DNA of 64,000 bases from an uncultured Sphingomonadaceae bacterium (GCA_947493325.1 CANLQI010000001.1:1565375-1629374); one strand, 5' to 3'. Counted from the first letter of the stretch, positions 35,661 through 45,601 are shown. Made by a program: numbers and translations. Notes: generated from the sequence alone by a model not told the origin.

Positions 35661-35666
35661 GGAATT

Positions 35667-35897
35667 ATGCCACGGATAGTACAGGCACAGATGCGCGGGG
35701 CGGGCCGGGACGTTCGCTATACCGTATATCGCGGGGAACGCCGCGCATTGTTTGCCCCCACGCGCGGCAGGCGCAGCATGATGTTCTACGCCGCGATACT
35801 GGCCCTCGCCGCGCTGGCGGGCGCAGCTATTGCGAGCAGCAGCCTGCATCAGGACAGCGCGGATAATGGCGGATATAACACGCTGCATCTGGCGTAA
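35667..35897 (+). CDS. Small single-helix membrane protein
   Basis: 76 residues: a basic cytoplasmic part (1-37, many Arg), one transmembrane helix (about 39-58) and a short polar tail. GGGGGAATT stands before the ATG. No family recognised. Its stop is 30 bases before the nested palindrome at 35928, which may act as its transcript end. Confidence 0.5.
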   Translation: MPRIVQAQMRGAGRDVRYTVYRGERRALFAPTRGRRSMMFYAAILALAALAGAAIASSSLHQDSADNGGYNTLHLA

Positions 35898-35927
35898 TTT
35901 TGTTTGATTTCACGGCTCCGCTGAGTC

Positions 35928-36205
35928 TTTTTGATTTCACGGCGAGATGCTACGCATCCGCCTCCAAATGGGTTCCGGGCAATAAGCCCGGGCGCGCGGT
36001 CGCGCTTGCCGAGTTGCTGGTCGCAACTCGGGATTTCGCCACACGGAACCTTCACGCGAAACCGAGGCAACATGAAAGCTGGCGTTTGGCGAAATCCCGG
36101 TGCTGCGCCCAGCAGCACCCAAAGGCCGACTGGCCGCCGGCCCTTATTGGGCCGAACCCATTTGGAGGCTTTCGCGTCAGCGAAAAATAGCCGTGAAATC
36201 AAAAA
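35928..36205. repeat. 278-bp nested palindromic element (MITE-like)
   Basis: 16-bp perfect terminal inverted repeats (35928-35943 and 36190-36205, TTTTTGATTTCACGGC). Inside: a second 16-bp perfect pair, GCCTCCAAATGGGTTC (35960-35975 with 36154-36169); a 13-bp pair, CGGGATTTCGCCA (36029-36041 with 36087-36099); and local hairpins GAGTTGC-N5-GCAACTC (36011-36029), GGTGCTG-N7-CAGCACC (36099-36119), and GGGC-AATAA-GCCC facing GGCCC-TTATT-GGGCC. An extra copy of TTTGATTTCACGGC precedes it at 35903. No transposase is coded inside. Confidence 0.8.
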
Positions 36206-36213
36206 ATCCCCCT

Positions 36214-37131
36214 CTACAACGCCACCTGCTCCACTTCCGCCAGCTCCGGGCGCCGCCTTGCCACGATCAGGCATCCGCTGACGATCAGCGCCGCACCGAT
36301 CAGCGTCGCCCATGTCACCGGCTCTGCAAAGAACATCCAGCCGAAAATGCTGGCCCAGATGAAGGCGCTATATTCGATCGGCACCAGCGCCTGTGCCTCG
36401 GCGCGGGCATAGCCCCAGCTGATCAGCAGAAGCGAGACCAGCGCCAGCGCCGCCGCGCCCCAGATCGCCGCGCCGTGCTGCGCAAAGTCAGGTACCACGG
36501 CAAAGAATGGCGCGAACATAAGCAGGATGGCCGTGACAATGCCGTTCTGAAACAGGCCGATCTCAACAGGGCTGGCAATCTGTGCCTGCTGCCGCTGTAA
36601 TATTAGGTTGAACGCATAGAGCACCGCCGAACACAGGATCGCGGCAATGCCCCAGCGCGCGTCGCTGTCAAACCCCTGCCCCAGCTTGCCCGCGACAATC
36701 ACGGCAACGCCCGCTAGGCCCAGCGCAGAGGCGATGATCGAGGTGCGCCCCACCCGCTCACCCAGCATAACGGCGGCCAGATACAGCGCGATGATGGGCG
36801 CGATAAAACTGATCGCAATCGCTTCGGCAATTGGCGTGCGGGCAAGGCCCCAGAAAAATGTAAACGCCATCACCGAAGTGATGCCCCCGCGCAGAATATG
36901 TAGCCGCAATGCAGCACGTTCAGGCCAGCGCGTGGGGCGAACCGCGAACAGGATTGCGGCCAATATGACCGTCGCACCGCACCGCCACAGCAGCGCATTA
37001 TAGGTGCCCAGCGCAATCGCCAGCCCCTTCATCACCGCATCCATACCGCCAAATGTGGCAATACCGGTAATGACCGCGAGAAACGGCAATATGGCATGGT
37101 TGCTAGGGCGGACGTGTGCGGTCATGCACAC
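36214..37131 (-). CDS. EamA-family (DMT superfamily) transporter
   Basis: 305-residue inner-membrane protein with ten predicted helices in two EamA repeats (ALLWRCGATVILAAILFAV, GLARTPIAEAIAISFIAPI and PIEYSAFIWASIFGWMFF are typical segments). Substrate unknown; the family includes metabolite exporters. A start at 37125 (MTAHVRPS), two codons in, is equally possible. Its stop lies 9 bases from the palindromic element at 35928-36205. Confidence 0.85.
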   Translation of the reverse strand: MCMTAHVRPSNHAILPFLAVITGIATFGGMDAVMKGLAIALGTYNALLWRCGATVILAAILFAVRPTRWPERAALRLHILRGGITSVMAFTFFWGLARTPIAEAIAISFIAPIIALYLAAVMLGERVGRTSIIASALGLAGVAVIVAGKLGQGFDSDARWGIAAILCSAVLYAFNLILQRQQAQIASPVEIGLFQNGIVTAILLMFAPFFAVVPDFAQHGAAIWGAAALALVSLLLISWGYARAEAQALVPIEYSAFIWASIFGWMFFAEPVTWATLIGAALIVSGCLIVARRRPELAEVEQVAL

Positions 37132-37229
37132 AGCCTATCGGCGCGGCGGGCGGGATTGTCCAGATGGCAAATTGCCAATCCGGGTGATCTGTCTATAGTC
37201 AGCCTCTCACAACATGGAGATATCCCTAT

Positions 37230-37793
37230 ATGATCCGTTGTTTCTGCACCGCCGCAACACTGGCACTCACCGTTCTGACCGGATGCGCGCCTGCCAACAC
37301 GCCCATTGAGACTGCCCCAACAGCAACAAGCCAAGCAGCAAGAGATCCGGCAGCCACAGAAACACCGCAAGCCAGCCGCCCGGCACTGCCGCCCCCGCCC
37401 GTTATCCGGACTCAGGTGGACAGCGTAGCGGCGCTGGAGAGACTGAAAATCGCGCGCGGCATGACGCTACAGTGGATCAGCTGGGACTATATGGGGCCGG
37501 TCGCCGTATCGGATAATAACGGGGTCATCCGCATTTCCGCCAGCCAGAGCGAGCGCGGCGGCAATGGCAAAGCCAGCATGCTGGGCGATATTGTCCGCAT
37601 CAGCGACGATGAATTCGTCTTTCGCGGCCGTATCGTGATTATCGATACACCGGATGCAGGACGCGAATGTGTTCTGAGCAGTGATACGGCAGGCGATCAG
37701 ACATTCGCCATCACCCAAAACCGCAAATACTGGCGGCTGCGCAATTTTGAATGGTGTGATGGCCTGACCGACTATATCGATATCTATTTCTGA
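37230..37793 (+). CDS. Lipoprotein of unknown function
   Basis: 187 residues. Lipobox LTGC with Cys19, then a Pro/Ala/Thr-rich linker to about residue 60 and a compact beta-rich domain (about 65-187) with two late cysteines (ECVLSS and EWCDG) that could form a disulfide. GGAGAT precedes the ATG. It is followed 22 bases later by the membrane protein at 37816 and probably shares its transcript. No family recognised. Confidence 0.75.
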   Translation: MIRCFCTAATLALTVLTGCAPANTPIETAPTATSQAARDPAATETPQASRPALPPPPVIRTQVDSVAALERLKIARGMTLQWISWDYMGPVAVSDNNGVIRISASQSERGGNGKASMLGDIVRISDDEFVFRGRIVIIDTPDAGRECVLSSDTAGDQTFAITQNRKYWRLRNFEWCDGLTDYIDIYF

Positions 37794-37815
37794 AGCAGAG
37801 ACGGGGGCACAGGCA

Positions 37816-38496
37816 ATGACGGTGAAAAACTGGTGGCGGCTATGCGCTATCGCGGGCTTTGGCGTGCTCGCGGTCAGTTATATTATCGGTACTATTCCGA
37901 ATGTCGATGTGGCGTGTGGCGGCTCCAGCGAGTTGCGCCCCATATTAGCGTTTGAATTTGCCCGCACGCCCGCCGATATCGCCGCCCTGTTCGGTGAGGA
38001 TCCGTGCCGCAGCCGGCTTGTCCGCGCGATGGATACGCTCAACATCATTGATGTGTTTGCCTTTATCCCGCTGTTCGTCGCATTTCTTGTCACCGGGGCA
38101 ATGGCGGTAAAGGAACATGGCCGCACACTGGCACTGCTCGCAGCCATAATTGCTGTCATCGCCGGATTGTGCGACCAGGCGGAGGACCAGATATTGTTCG
38201 CGATCACCCCCAACCTGCCCGGTACACAGGCGCAGCTGGACTGGCTGTTCTGGTTTGTACATGTGAAATTCGCGGGGCTGGCACTGGCAGGCATGGCGAT
38301 AGGCTGGCTGGCGTTTAGGGACAGCTTGTTCGGCAAGGGTGTGGGCGCGATGATGATAGTTGGCGGGCTGGTCAGCCTGTTTGGCCTTACCGGCTCTGAC
38401 TGGTGGCCGCTCGCATCGCTTGGTCTGGTGCTGGCATGGGTGCCGCTGTGGGCCTATGCGATATGGAGCGGGTTTATTCGTAAGGCTGCAGCGTAA
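37816..38496 (+). CDS. Six-helix membrane protein of unknown function
   Basis: 226 residues with about six hydrophobic helices (8-27, 72-93, 100-120, 138-160, 175-192, 196-215). An extracytoplasmic loop (about 28-70) has two cysteines (VACGG, DPCRSR). No known family recognised. GGGGGC lies before the ATG, and the gene follows a lipoprotein gene in the same direction, so the two may work together in the envelope. Confidence 0.7.
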   Translation: MTVKNWWRLCAIAGFGVLAVSYIIGTIPNVDVACGGSSELRPILAFEFARTPADIAALFGEDPCRSRLVRAMDTLNIIDVFAFIPLFVAFLVTGAMAVKEHGRTLALLAAIIAVIAGLCDQAEDQILFAITPNLPGTQAQLDWLFWFVHVKFAGLALAGMAIGWLAFRDSLFGKGVGAMMIVGGLVSLFGLTGSDWWPLASLGLVLAWVPLWAYAIWSGFIRKAAA

Positions 38497-38502
38497 AGCT
38501 CG

Positions 38503-39081
38503 TTATTCAAGCCCGTCAAAATAGCTGAATATATCGTCTTCACTGCGGCTCGCGGCGTTGCGCCAACTTTTGGCGTCCTCCTCGCTGTTGAGCAAATCGC
38601 CTTTAGCGGAGAGCATCAGCACCATTGGCGTGTTTTCCTGAGACTCAATGCCGAAACGCTGGGCAATTTCTATATTGCGTCCTTCGCCCGATTGCGGCGT
38701 GCCGACATCGACATAGACGGTCTCGTATTTTTCGCTCAGCATATCTGAAAAGCGCGGGGTGGCAAACCAGCCCGCAAGCCCCCGGCTGTCATGACACCAG
38801 TTCGCCCCCATCACTACAATTACGCGCTTGCCGTTTTCCGCCGCACGCGCCAGTGCCACATCAACATCCGCCATCGCGCTGTCATTCCCGGTAAAAGGCC
38901 GCGCCTCGGGGTGCGCATCCATATCCGCGCTTTCGATATCGCTGTCAGGCAGGTCCTGCGAAGGTGCAGCCGCTTCGGTCTGTGCAGAAAGTTCATCAGC
39001 GGGCGAACAGGCGGACAGACAAACTACTAGCCCCGCAACCGCCAACGATATTTTTTTAAACCTATATTCCATTACAGCCAA
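38503..39081 (-). CDS. Thioredoxin-fold lipoprotein with a CHDS active-site motif
   Basis: 192 residues. Lipobox LSAC (Cys near 25) and an acidic linker to about 70, then a thioredoxin-like domain: RVIVVMGANWCHDSRGLAGWF is read as beta strand, active loop and helix, with the cis-proline region at ENTPMVLML. The motif is C-H-D-S: only the first cysteine of the CXXC pair remains, so it may act as a monothiol or bind rather than reduce. The first ATG may be three codons too early (MEYRFKK is an alternative at 39069). It is convergent with the membrane protein gene (6-bp gap). Confidence 0.82.
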   Translation of the reverse strand: MAVMEYRFKKISLAVAGLVVCLSACSPADELSAQTEAAAPSQDLPDSDIESADMDAHPEARPFTGNDSAMADVDVALARAAENGKRVIVVMGANWCHDSRGLAGWFATPRFSDMLSEKYETVYVDVGTPQSGEGRNIEIAQRFGIESQENTPMVLMLSAKGDLLNSEEDAKSWRNAASRSEDDIFSYFDGLE

Positions 39082-39093
39082 TCTACTAAAACC

Positions 39094-39219
39094 GTTAGTG
39101 CTGAGCCTGCCGAAGCACGTCCTGCGATTATCAACTAGCGCAGCCTATTGATCCACGTCTCATTCAACTTATTGCTTGCAGCAGTCGCTCAGGACAGGCT
39201 TCAACAGGCTCAGTGCTAA
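39094..39219. repeat. Inverted pair of a dispersed 31-bp repeat
   Basis: 39094-39124 and 39189-39219 are imperfect inverted copies (about 25 of 31 positions), of the 'GTGCTGAGCCTG-CGAAGCACG' type common as scattered repeats in sphingomonads. They fill the gap between the thioredoxin-like gene start and the end of ispG. Confidence 0.65.
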
Positions 39220-39252
39220 CAGACATTATTACGTAATGCCTTACAATCCGCC

Positions 39253-40404
39253 TCAAGCCGCCTGCTCTTTCTCGTCATCTGCGCTGATGGATGTTCCCGC
39301 TTCAATCTCGGCCGCCTTCGCCTCGACCAGTTTCACAATATGGTCAACCATATCTTCATCCGCGACATGATGGTCGGTGACGCCGGAAAGGTAGACCATA
39401 TGCTTGCCCTTGCCGCCGCCGGTCAGGCCGATATCGGTTTCGCGCGCTTCGCCAGGGCCGTTGACGACGCAGCCGAGTACCGAGAGTGACAGCGGTGTGT
39501 TAATATGCTGCAGCCGTTCCTCCAGCGTCTGCACGGTGCGGATCACGTCAAAACCCTGCCGCGCGCAGCTCGGGCAGCTGACCACGCGAACGCCGCGGGT
39601 GCGCAGGCCGAGTGCTTTCAGCATTTCATAGCCGACGCGCACTTCTTCCTCAGGCTCGGCGGACAGGCTGACGCGGATCGTGTCACCAATCCCGGCCCAA
39701 AGCAGATTGCCGATACCGATGGACGATTTGACTGTGCCGCCAATCAGGCCGCCCGCTTCGGTAATACCCAGATGCAACGGGCAATCGACAGCTTCGGCCA
39801 ATTGCATATAAGCGGATACGGCCAGAAACACGTCCGACGCCTTTACCGCCACTTTGAACTCGTGGAAATCATGGTCCTGCAACAGCTTGATATGATCCAG
39901 CGCGCTTTCCACCAATGCTTCGGGACATGGTTCGCCATATTTTTCGAGCAGATCGCGTTCCAGCGAGCCCGCGTTCACGCCAATGCGGATGGCACAGCCA
40001 TTGGCCTTGGCGGCATCGACCACTTCCTTGACGCGGTCGCTGCTGCCGATATTGCCGGGGTTGATGCGCAGGCACGCCGCGCCTGCCTCGGCGGCTTCTA
40101 TCCCGCGCTTATAGTGAAAATGGATATCCGCCACAATTGGCACACGCGACGCACGTACAATCTGTTTCAGAGCCGCCGTGCTTTCGACATCCGGGCACGA
40201 CACACGGATAATATCCACGCCCGCTTCTTCACAGCGGCGGATCTGCTCAATTGTCGCCTTCGCATCCGACGTAAGTGTGTTGGTCATGGTCTGCACGGTT
40301 ATCGGTGCATCACCGCCCACCGGTACGTCACCGACCATAATCTGGCGGCTTTTGCGGCGCTCAATGTCACGCCATGGGCGCAGGGACGGATTTTCGGTTG
40401 TCAT
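39253..40404 (-). CDS. ispG: 4-hydroxy-3-methylbut-2-enyl diphosphate synthase IspG (GcpE)
   Basis: 383-residue [4Fe-4S] enzyme of the methylerythritol phosphate route to isoprenoids. [19 protein letters not shown] start (here [20 protein letters not shown]), [11 protein letters not shown] and RINPGNIGS belong to the TIM-barrel domain; the cluster cysteines are in [12 protein letters not shown] and [13 protein letters not shown] near the C-terminus. The Glu/Lys/Ala tail after residue 360 is a normal variation. It is transcribed alone. Confidence 0.97.
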   Translation of the reverse strand: MTTENPSLRPWRDIERRKSRQIMVGDVPVGGDAPITVQTMTNTLTSDAKATIEQIRRCEEAGVDIIRVSCPDVESTAALKQIVRASRVPIVADIHFHYKRGIEAAEAGAACLRINPGNIGSSDRVKEVVDAAKANGCAIRIGVNAGSLERDLLEKYGEPCPEALVESALDHIKLLQDHDFHEFKVAVKASDVFLAVSAYMQLAEAVDCPLHLGITEAGGLIGGTVKSSIGIGNLLWAGIGDTIRVSLSAEPEEEVRVGYEMLKALGLRTRGVRVVSCPSCARQGFDVIRTVQTLEERLQHINTPLSLSVLGCVVNGPGEARETDIGLTGGGKGKHMVYLSGVTDHHVADEDMVDHIVKLVEAKAAEIEAGTSISADDEKEQAA

Positions 40405-40508
40405 TCGCAGGCTTGCTCCGCTATTCAGGGTTTGAACCTATATAACGTGTGCTGACCCAATATGCGAGAGCATTAATGAAGGCAGCATAAACCGAGGAAG
40501 GATGCACT

Positions 40509-41174
40509 ATGCCCACAGTATTAATCACCGGCGCAAACCGGGGCATCGGCCTACAGTTCGCGCAGGATTATGCCGCCGCCGGATGGGACGTCATCGGCAC
40601 GTCGCGTAATCCCGACCGTGCAGATGATCTGGGCGCCATCAGCGAGGCCACCGTGATGCGTCTTTCCGTGGCGAACCCGCACAGCGTGGATAATTTCTTC
40701 GAAGAACTGGGCGACCGGCAAGTGGATCTGTTCATCAGCAACGCAGGCTCCTATGGTAGCCGCGATCTGGACAAGGACAGCTGGATCGAAACGCTGGAGA
40801 TCAACACCATTGCGCCCACCATAATGGCGGTCGAACTCAAGAAAAACATGGCGCATAGTGATGTAAAGAAAATGGTCGTTCTGTCCAGCCAGATGGGCAG
40901 CATCAGCGACAATGGCAGCGGCGGCTCGATCATCTATCGTTCCTCCAAAGCCGCGGTCAATGCGGCCTGGAAATCGCTTAGCATTGATTTCAGAGACGAA
41001 GGCATTGCCATTGGCATATTGCATCCTGGCTGGGTCAAAACCGATATGGGCGGTGAAAATGCGCTGATTGATACGGAAACCAGCGTGGCCGGTATGATGC
41101 AGGTGATAGAAAATCTGTCACTCGATAATAGCGGCGAGTTTCGCGTCTATGATGGCAGCGAACTTGGCTGGTAG
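40509..41174 (+). CDS. Short-chain dehydrogenase/reductase
   Basis: 221-residue cytosolic oxidoreductase of the classical SDR type. The nucleotide-binding TGANRGIG lies at residues 7-14, NAG at about 78-80 (FISNAGSYG), the catalytic serine in VVLSSQMGS (about 122-130) and the YxxxK pair in YRSSKAA (about 143-149). The closest known pattern is the small carbonyl-reductase-like/CsgA group; substrate unknown. GAGGAAGG precedes the ATG. Confidence 0.92.
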   Translation: MPTVLITGANRGIGLQFAQDYAAAGWDVIGTSRNPDRADDLGAISEATVMRLSVANPHSVDNFFEELGDRQVDLFISNAGSYGSRDLDKDSWIETLEINTIAPTIMAVELKKNMAHSDVKKMVVLSSQMGSISDNGSGGSIIYRSSKAAVNAAWKSLSIDFRDEGIAIGILHPGWVKTDMGGENALIDTETSVAGMMQVIENLSLDNSGEFRVYDGSELGW

Positions 41175-41244
41175 AGCGTATTTCAACCACTTGCCCGTTT
41201 GACTATTACATTCTAGCCTCTCCCCAAACCATGGAGAGACTCAT

Positions 41245-42279
41245 ATGATACGTTTTCTCACAGCTTTACTCGGAGCATTGCTAATGACCACCAACGCACA
41301 CGCTCAAGACAATAATGATGCGGGCAAAGGCTGGTCGCTGACCATCCATGGCGGCGCGGGCGTTATCGAGCGCGAAAACCTGACACAGGAAAAAGACCGT
41401 GAAGTCCGCGCCGCGCTGGAACGCGCGTTGGATGCTGGCTCTGAAGTATTGGCGGGCGGCGGCACATCGATGGATGCCGTACAGGCCGCCATTGTCGTGC
41501 TGGAGGATGACCCCAACTTCAATGCCGGGCGCGGCAGTGTCTTTACCTACAAGGGCCGCAATGAAATGGATGCCGCGATCATGGATGGTGAAAGCCGTGC
41601 GGCCGGTTCGGTGGCGGGTGTGACCGCCACCAAAAACCCGATCAAACTGGCCCGCGCCGTGATGGAGGACAGTCCGCATGTGCTGCTCAGCCGTGATGGC
41701 GCAAACGAGTTTTCGATGGAGCAGGAACTGGAGCAAGCCGGTCCGCAATGGTTTGCGACAGACGAACGCTATCGCCAGCTCGAAGAGCTGAAAGCGCGGC
41801 AGGCAGAAGACGAAGCCAGCGGCAAGGGATCGAAAGTCAGCTATTTCGACATCGATATGAAATATGGCACGGTCGGCGCGGTGGCAGTTGATATGCAGGG
41901 CAATGTCGCGGCGGGCACATCGACCGGCGGCCTTACCGGCAAACGCTGGGGCCGGATCGGTGACAGCCCGATTATCGGCGCGGGCACTTATGCGGACAAC
42001 CGCGCCTGCGCGATTTCCGCCACCGGCGCGGGCGAATATTTCATCCGGCTCGGCGTAGCACACGAAATCTGCGCCCGCATGCGCATGAAGGGCGAAAACG
42101 CGCAAACCGCTGCAGATGCGGTCATCAAGGAACTGGGCGAACTGGGCGGTACAGGCGGCGTTATTGTCGCTGCGCCTGATGGCACTGCCGCATGGAGCTA
42201 TAACACCCCCGGAATGTACCGCGGCCGCGCCACCAGCAAAGGTGTGAAGACGGTCGGCATCTATGGTGATGAGGAATAG
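41245..42279 (+). CDS. Periplasmic isoaspartyl peptidase/L-asparaginase (Ntn hydrolase)
   Basis: 344 residues with a signal peptide (1-20, ending AHA). The enzyme cuts itself before Thr209 in MKYGTVGAVA, which becomes the catalytic N-terminal nucleophile; substrate-binding blocks TIHGGAG (33-39), FNAGRGSVFT and GTSTGGLTGKRWGRIGDSP follow family order. It should remove isoaspartyl residues from peptides or hydrolyse asparagine. GGAGAG precedes the ATG. The exported location is less usual than the cytosolic form. Confidence 0.93.
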   Translation: MIRFLTALLGALLMTTNAHAQDNNDAGKGWSLTIHGGAGVIERENLTQEKDREVRAALERALDAGSEVLAGGGTSMDAVQAAIVVLEDDPNFNAGRGSVFTYKGRNEMDAAIMDGESRAAGSVAGVTATKNPIKLARAVMEDSPHVLLSRDGANEFSMEQELEQAGPQWFATDERYRQLEELKARQAEDEASGKGSKVSYFDIDMKYGTVGAVAVDMQGNVAAGTSTGGLTGKRWGRIGDSPIIGAGTYADNRACAISATGAGEYFIRLGVAHEICARMRMKGENAQTAADAVIKELGELGGTGGVIVAAPDGTAAWSYNTPGMYRGRATSKGVKTVGIYGDEE

Positions 42280-42304
42280 ACCACAGCCTATCCTGGCTGG
42301 CTTT

Positions 42305-43246
42305 CTATTCCGCCTCGCTATGCTTATCCGCGCGGCGTTTGCCAAAGCGCATATCGCTTTCCAGCTTGGCGCGTAATTGCGCGTAATAGGCTTCCAGGAA
42401 AACACGTTCTTCGCCGCTGCCCGGGTTCCAGCCGATTTTGCGGCATATCGCGTTGCAGACTGACACTAGCGCATCATCACTGCCGTTGCGCAGCACGCTT
42501 TCGAGCGTTTGCAGCTCATATTCGCCGTAGACCGACAATTCCTCATTCGTGAATTGATAGTGCGCCTTGGCCTCCTCGTTCTGGAATATCATGCTATCAG
42601 ACGGAGTAACGACACTTGTCAGTTCAGCTTTCGGTGCCTCTATGACCCAGGTCCCGGCAATCAGGTCGCCGCAGCGCAGCCGATCTTTATTGAATAGCGG
42701 AAAGAACAGAAACACCGCCACCCATGCAAAGCCAAACAATGTCGTTGTTCCGCTCATCTGTCCCTGCGCACCGCTCGACACCATGAATATCAGCGGCAGG
42801 AAAAGCTCTATATCGCGTACAAGGTTACGGGCAATAATCGCATCAGCCGTCAGCCGCCCGCCATCGCGCGATGCCACACGGATACCGACGGCCCGTTTGC
42901 CCCACGTCGCGCTGCGGTCACCCAGTTCGAAATAGAGAAAATACGCGTTGCGCAGCAGGAAGACGAACAAAATGGTGACAATCAGGAACAATTGTCCCCA
43001 AAACCCGGCGTTCGATGTGTTGCTGATATCAAAGATATTTACAAAGAAAAGTATCCCGAGAAGATAGGCCAGCATCAGGCCGAATATGATGACAATATCG
43101 AGTATCAACGCCCCCGCGCGTGCACTTGCCGCGGCAATGGATATATTGAGCGGCACGCCTTCCGGCGTAATAATCTGCCGCTGCAACTTGGCGCTATAGC
43201 CGGGCCTGCGCTGTTGTAAGGCGGTTGTGCCTGCTACGCTGCTCAT
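42305..43246 (-). CDS. RDD-family membrane protein
   Basis: 313 residues. The RDD domain (about 25-165) has the eponymous Arg-Asp-Asp-like positions: RAGALILD near the start of helix 1 and WGKRAVGIRVAS after helix 2; three to four helices. The C-terminal 130 residues are soluble with several acidic and aromatic residues. The start at 43246 overlaps the SpoIIM-type gene by 4 bases (ATGA), better than the upstream ATG at 43321. It is the last gene of the six-gene operon. Confidence 0.86.
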   Translation of the reverse strand: MSSVAGTTALQQRRPGYSAKLQRQIITPEGVPLNISIAAASARAGALILDIVIIFGLMLAYLLGILFFVNIFDISNTSNAGFWGQLFLIVTILFVFLLRNAYFLYFELGDRSATWGKRAVGIRVASRDGGRLTADAIIARNLVRDIELFLPLIFMVSSGAQGQMSGTTTLFGFAWVAVFLFFPLFNKDRLRCGDLIAGTWVIEAPKAELTSVVTPSDSMIFQNEEAKAHYQFTNEELSVYGEYELQTLESVLRNGSDDALVSVCNAICRKIGWNPGSGEERVFLEAYYAQLRAKLESDMRFGKRRADKHSEAE

Positions 43247-44274
43247 ACCCTGCTCCGTCTGAACAGAAAGAAATAGCCCAGCCAGAACAACAGCATCGTG
43301 CCCCCGATAATGTAGCGCCACAGTGTGTTATCAACCAGTTGCCGGGCAAAGCCTTCGAGCAATCCGGCGATGATCAGCATGATGATGACACCCATCATCA
43401 CCAGCGCTCCGCGCTTGCCCGCAATGCTGGCCGCCTGCAGATGCGATTTATCGCCCGGAAAGGCGACATTGCGGCCAATATGAATACCCGCAGCGCCCGC
43501 CAATAATATCGCAAAAATTTCCGTCGTTCCGTGGATCGAAAGCCAGCCTATAAAATCCACGCTCAGTCCGCGCGAATCAAATACCCAAAGCATAGCCCCC
43601 AGAAGCGCCATATTATGGATCAGCAGCAGTATGGACGGCACGGCAAAGGCAAATCCCAGCGCGAATGCCAATATGCTGACCTGCGCGTTATTGCTGAACA
43701 GAAATGCAGCGAATATCGCCAGACCTTCCTGTTCGGTCTGTCCGAACATGGTTTCACGCAGCGTCTCTTCACTGGCCCCGGGCACACGGCCGCTGGCCAT
43801 GCCTTCACCGACCAGAGCGTAAAACCACTCATTGTCCGCCTCGACCATATAATAACCTACCAGCGCACCTGCAATCATGACGGCCAGCGCCACCAGTATT
43901 TCCGGCGCTATGCCGCGCACCGCGCGGCTCCATCCGCCGCCGAAAAAGTCCCTGCACCAGCCCCAGAATGTCGTGCGGGTGCCGTACACAATGAAATACG
44001 CCCGCAGGGTCAGGGCTTCCAGATATTTGATTGTCCCGGCATCCAGGGAGTTTTCACGGGCTATGGACAGGCTCGACATCGCCGTGCGGTATAATGTGGG
44101 AAGCGCCAGCACGTCCTCATCGGACACATGTTTGCCTCTGCCTTTTTCCATTATAGTCACGATTTCGTCGAGCCGTTCCCAATCGGCTTCGCGCTCCATA
44201 CGAAAACGGTCGCTGCGCAGTTCGTCCGAACTTTCGGATATATCCGATCCCATGGCGATATTCGGCATGTTCAT
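43243..44274 (-). CDS. SpoIIM/DUF95-type membrane protein
   Basis: 343 residues. A soluble N-terminal helical part (1-100: RLDEIVTIMEKGRG, YRTAMSSLSIAREN) is followed by about six membrane helices. The GTTEIFAILLAGAAGIHIGR segment is the diagnostic SpoIIM/DUF95 block. In non-sporulating bacteria this protein sits with MoxR and DUF58 genes as here; its role is unknown. The start is set 10 bases after the DUF58 stop; ATG codons at 44274 and 44268 are both possible. Confidence 0.86.
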   Translation of the reverse strand: MNMPNIAMGSDISESSDELRSDRFRMEREADWERLDEIVTIMEKGRGKHVSDEDVLALPTLYRTAMSSLSIARENSLDAGTIKYLEALTLRAYFIVYGTRTTFWGWCRDFFGGGWSRAVRGIAPEILVALAVMIAGALVGYYMVEADNEWFYALVGEGMASGRVPGASEETLRETMFGQTEQEGLAIFAAFLFSNNAQVSILAFALGFAFAVPSILLLIHNMALLGAMLWVFDSRGLSVDFIGWLSIHGTTEIFAILLAGAAGIHIGRNVAFPGDKSHLQAASIAGKRGALVMMGVIIMLIIAGLLEGFARQLVDNTLWRYIIGGTMLLFWLGYFFLFRRSRV

Positions 44275-44284
44275 AACATTACCA

Positions 44285-45601
44285 TCATATTTGGCCCCGC
44301 CTCTTGATACGCAGATAATTGTTGATGAGCCGCGTTCCGATATCCTTGTGTGATGCCTCAATCACGTCAACGCCGATATGTTTCAATTTGCTCACGACCA
44401 GCTTTTTCTGATCGAGCAGTGCCTGCGCGGTTACGCTTTCGGCCACGGCCTCGCTGCTTTCTGGCGGAGCATCGCGCAATTCTGTCAACTCGGAATCCTC
44501 CATCACAACGAATAATACCAAATGTCGGCTGATTAAACGCCCGACTGCCTCGACCATCAATTCGGCGCTGGTGGGATCTGTAAAATCGGTAAATATGATA
44601 ATGAGTGAGCGGCGCTGCAACTTGGTCGCCAGGGTGGACAAGGCCAGCGTGAAATTGCTTTCCTGCGGCAGGTAATCAATCACCGCCGCTTCCTTTTGCA
44701 TGCGAAAGAAGTTCCGCGAACCTGTAAAAAAAGGCGTATGCGTGCGCGGTTTAGCGGCAAAGCTGAACAGGCTGGTGCGGTCCCCGGATTTAAGCGCCAC
44801 ATAGGATGTGAGGAGCGCCGCCGAGACGCAGCGGTCAATACGCGGCAAGCCATCAATCGGTTCGCACATCGACGAACCGCAATCCAGCGCAAAGACAATC
44901 TGGTTATTGCGCTCGGTATCATATTCCTTGGCCAGCAGCTTCGAATGGCGCGCCGAACCCTTCCAGTCGATCGCCCGCCGGTCCATGCCCGGCTGATAAT
45001 CGGACAGCGCCTCAAACTCGCTGCCATCGCCGCGGAACCGGCGCGCAAGCAGGCCGAATACGGCATCTTTCATAAACAATTGCACCGACGGACTGCGCAC
45101 GGCAGCCACATTGGGCAGAACGGCGATATCGCGCTGTGCGCTGCGCTGTACCTGCCGCCATGCCAGCGCCATCGGGCCATACCAGCGCAGCCAGATAGTC
45201 TCTATCCGCCCTGTTCCGCGCCGCGAGGGAACGGCCTGCACATCGCCATGCCAATTATTGCTGCTATCCTCCTGCTCCAGAGTAAAAGACAATGTGCCAT
45301 CATGGCTGAGCCGTTTGTCTACGGCGCAGCGCGCATAGACTTTGCGCGGTTTCATGGCCGATGTATAGGTCGCGGAAATGCCCACGCGCATCTCGCCTCC
45401 CACTTCGGCAGTGTCGGCCACATGCAGCACTATATCACCGGCGCGCGCGGCCATCATACCGTCAACAATCGTCAGAAACGCAACCAGCGCCGACCATGCG
45501 ATACCGATCGCCCATGCGCCAGGCGCAACCGCACCGATCACGGCGGCCACCGGCGCGCCCAGCACGATCAGGAAAACAGCACGGGCGGAGGGGTAGATCA
45601 A
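44285..45601 (-). CDS. DUF58 protein with von Willebrand A-like domain
   Basis: 438 residues. Two N-terminal helices (about 5-45), a beta-rich region, then the DUF58 block [33 protein letters not shown] (read in parts, about 198-230) and a vWA-like domain with [12 protein letters not shown], a MIDAS-like D-x-S-x-S variant in which the sequence is D-C-G-S-S. DUF58 proteins are the usual partners of MoxR ATPases. It overlaps the moxR gene by 4 bases. Confidence 0.88.
   Translation of the reverse strand: MIYPSARAVFLIVLGAPVAAVIGAVAPGAWAIGIAWSALVAFLTIVDGMMAARAGDIVLHVADTAEVGGEMRVGISATYTSAMKPRKVYARCAVDKRLSHDGTLSFTLEQEDSSNNWHGDVQAVPSRRGTGRIETIWLRWYGPMALAWRQVQRSAQRDIAVLPNVAAVRSPSVQLFMKDAVFGLLARRFRGDGSEFEALSDYQPGMDRRAIDWKGSARHSKLLAKEYDTERNNQIVFALDCGSSMCEPIDGLPRIDRCVSAALLTSYVALKSGDRTSLFSFAAKPRTHTPFFTGSRNFFRMQKEAAVIDYLPQESNFTLALSTLATKLQRRSLIIIFTDFTDPTSAELMVEAVGRLISRHLVLFVVMEDSELTELRDAPPESSEAVAESVTAQALLDQKKLVVSKLKHIGVDVIEASHKDIGTRLINNYLRIKRRGQI

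Noticed and set aside
35900..36313. Several frames across the nested palindrome
   Set aside because: They arise from the inverted repeats read on both strands; no real gene features.
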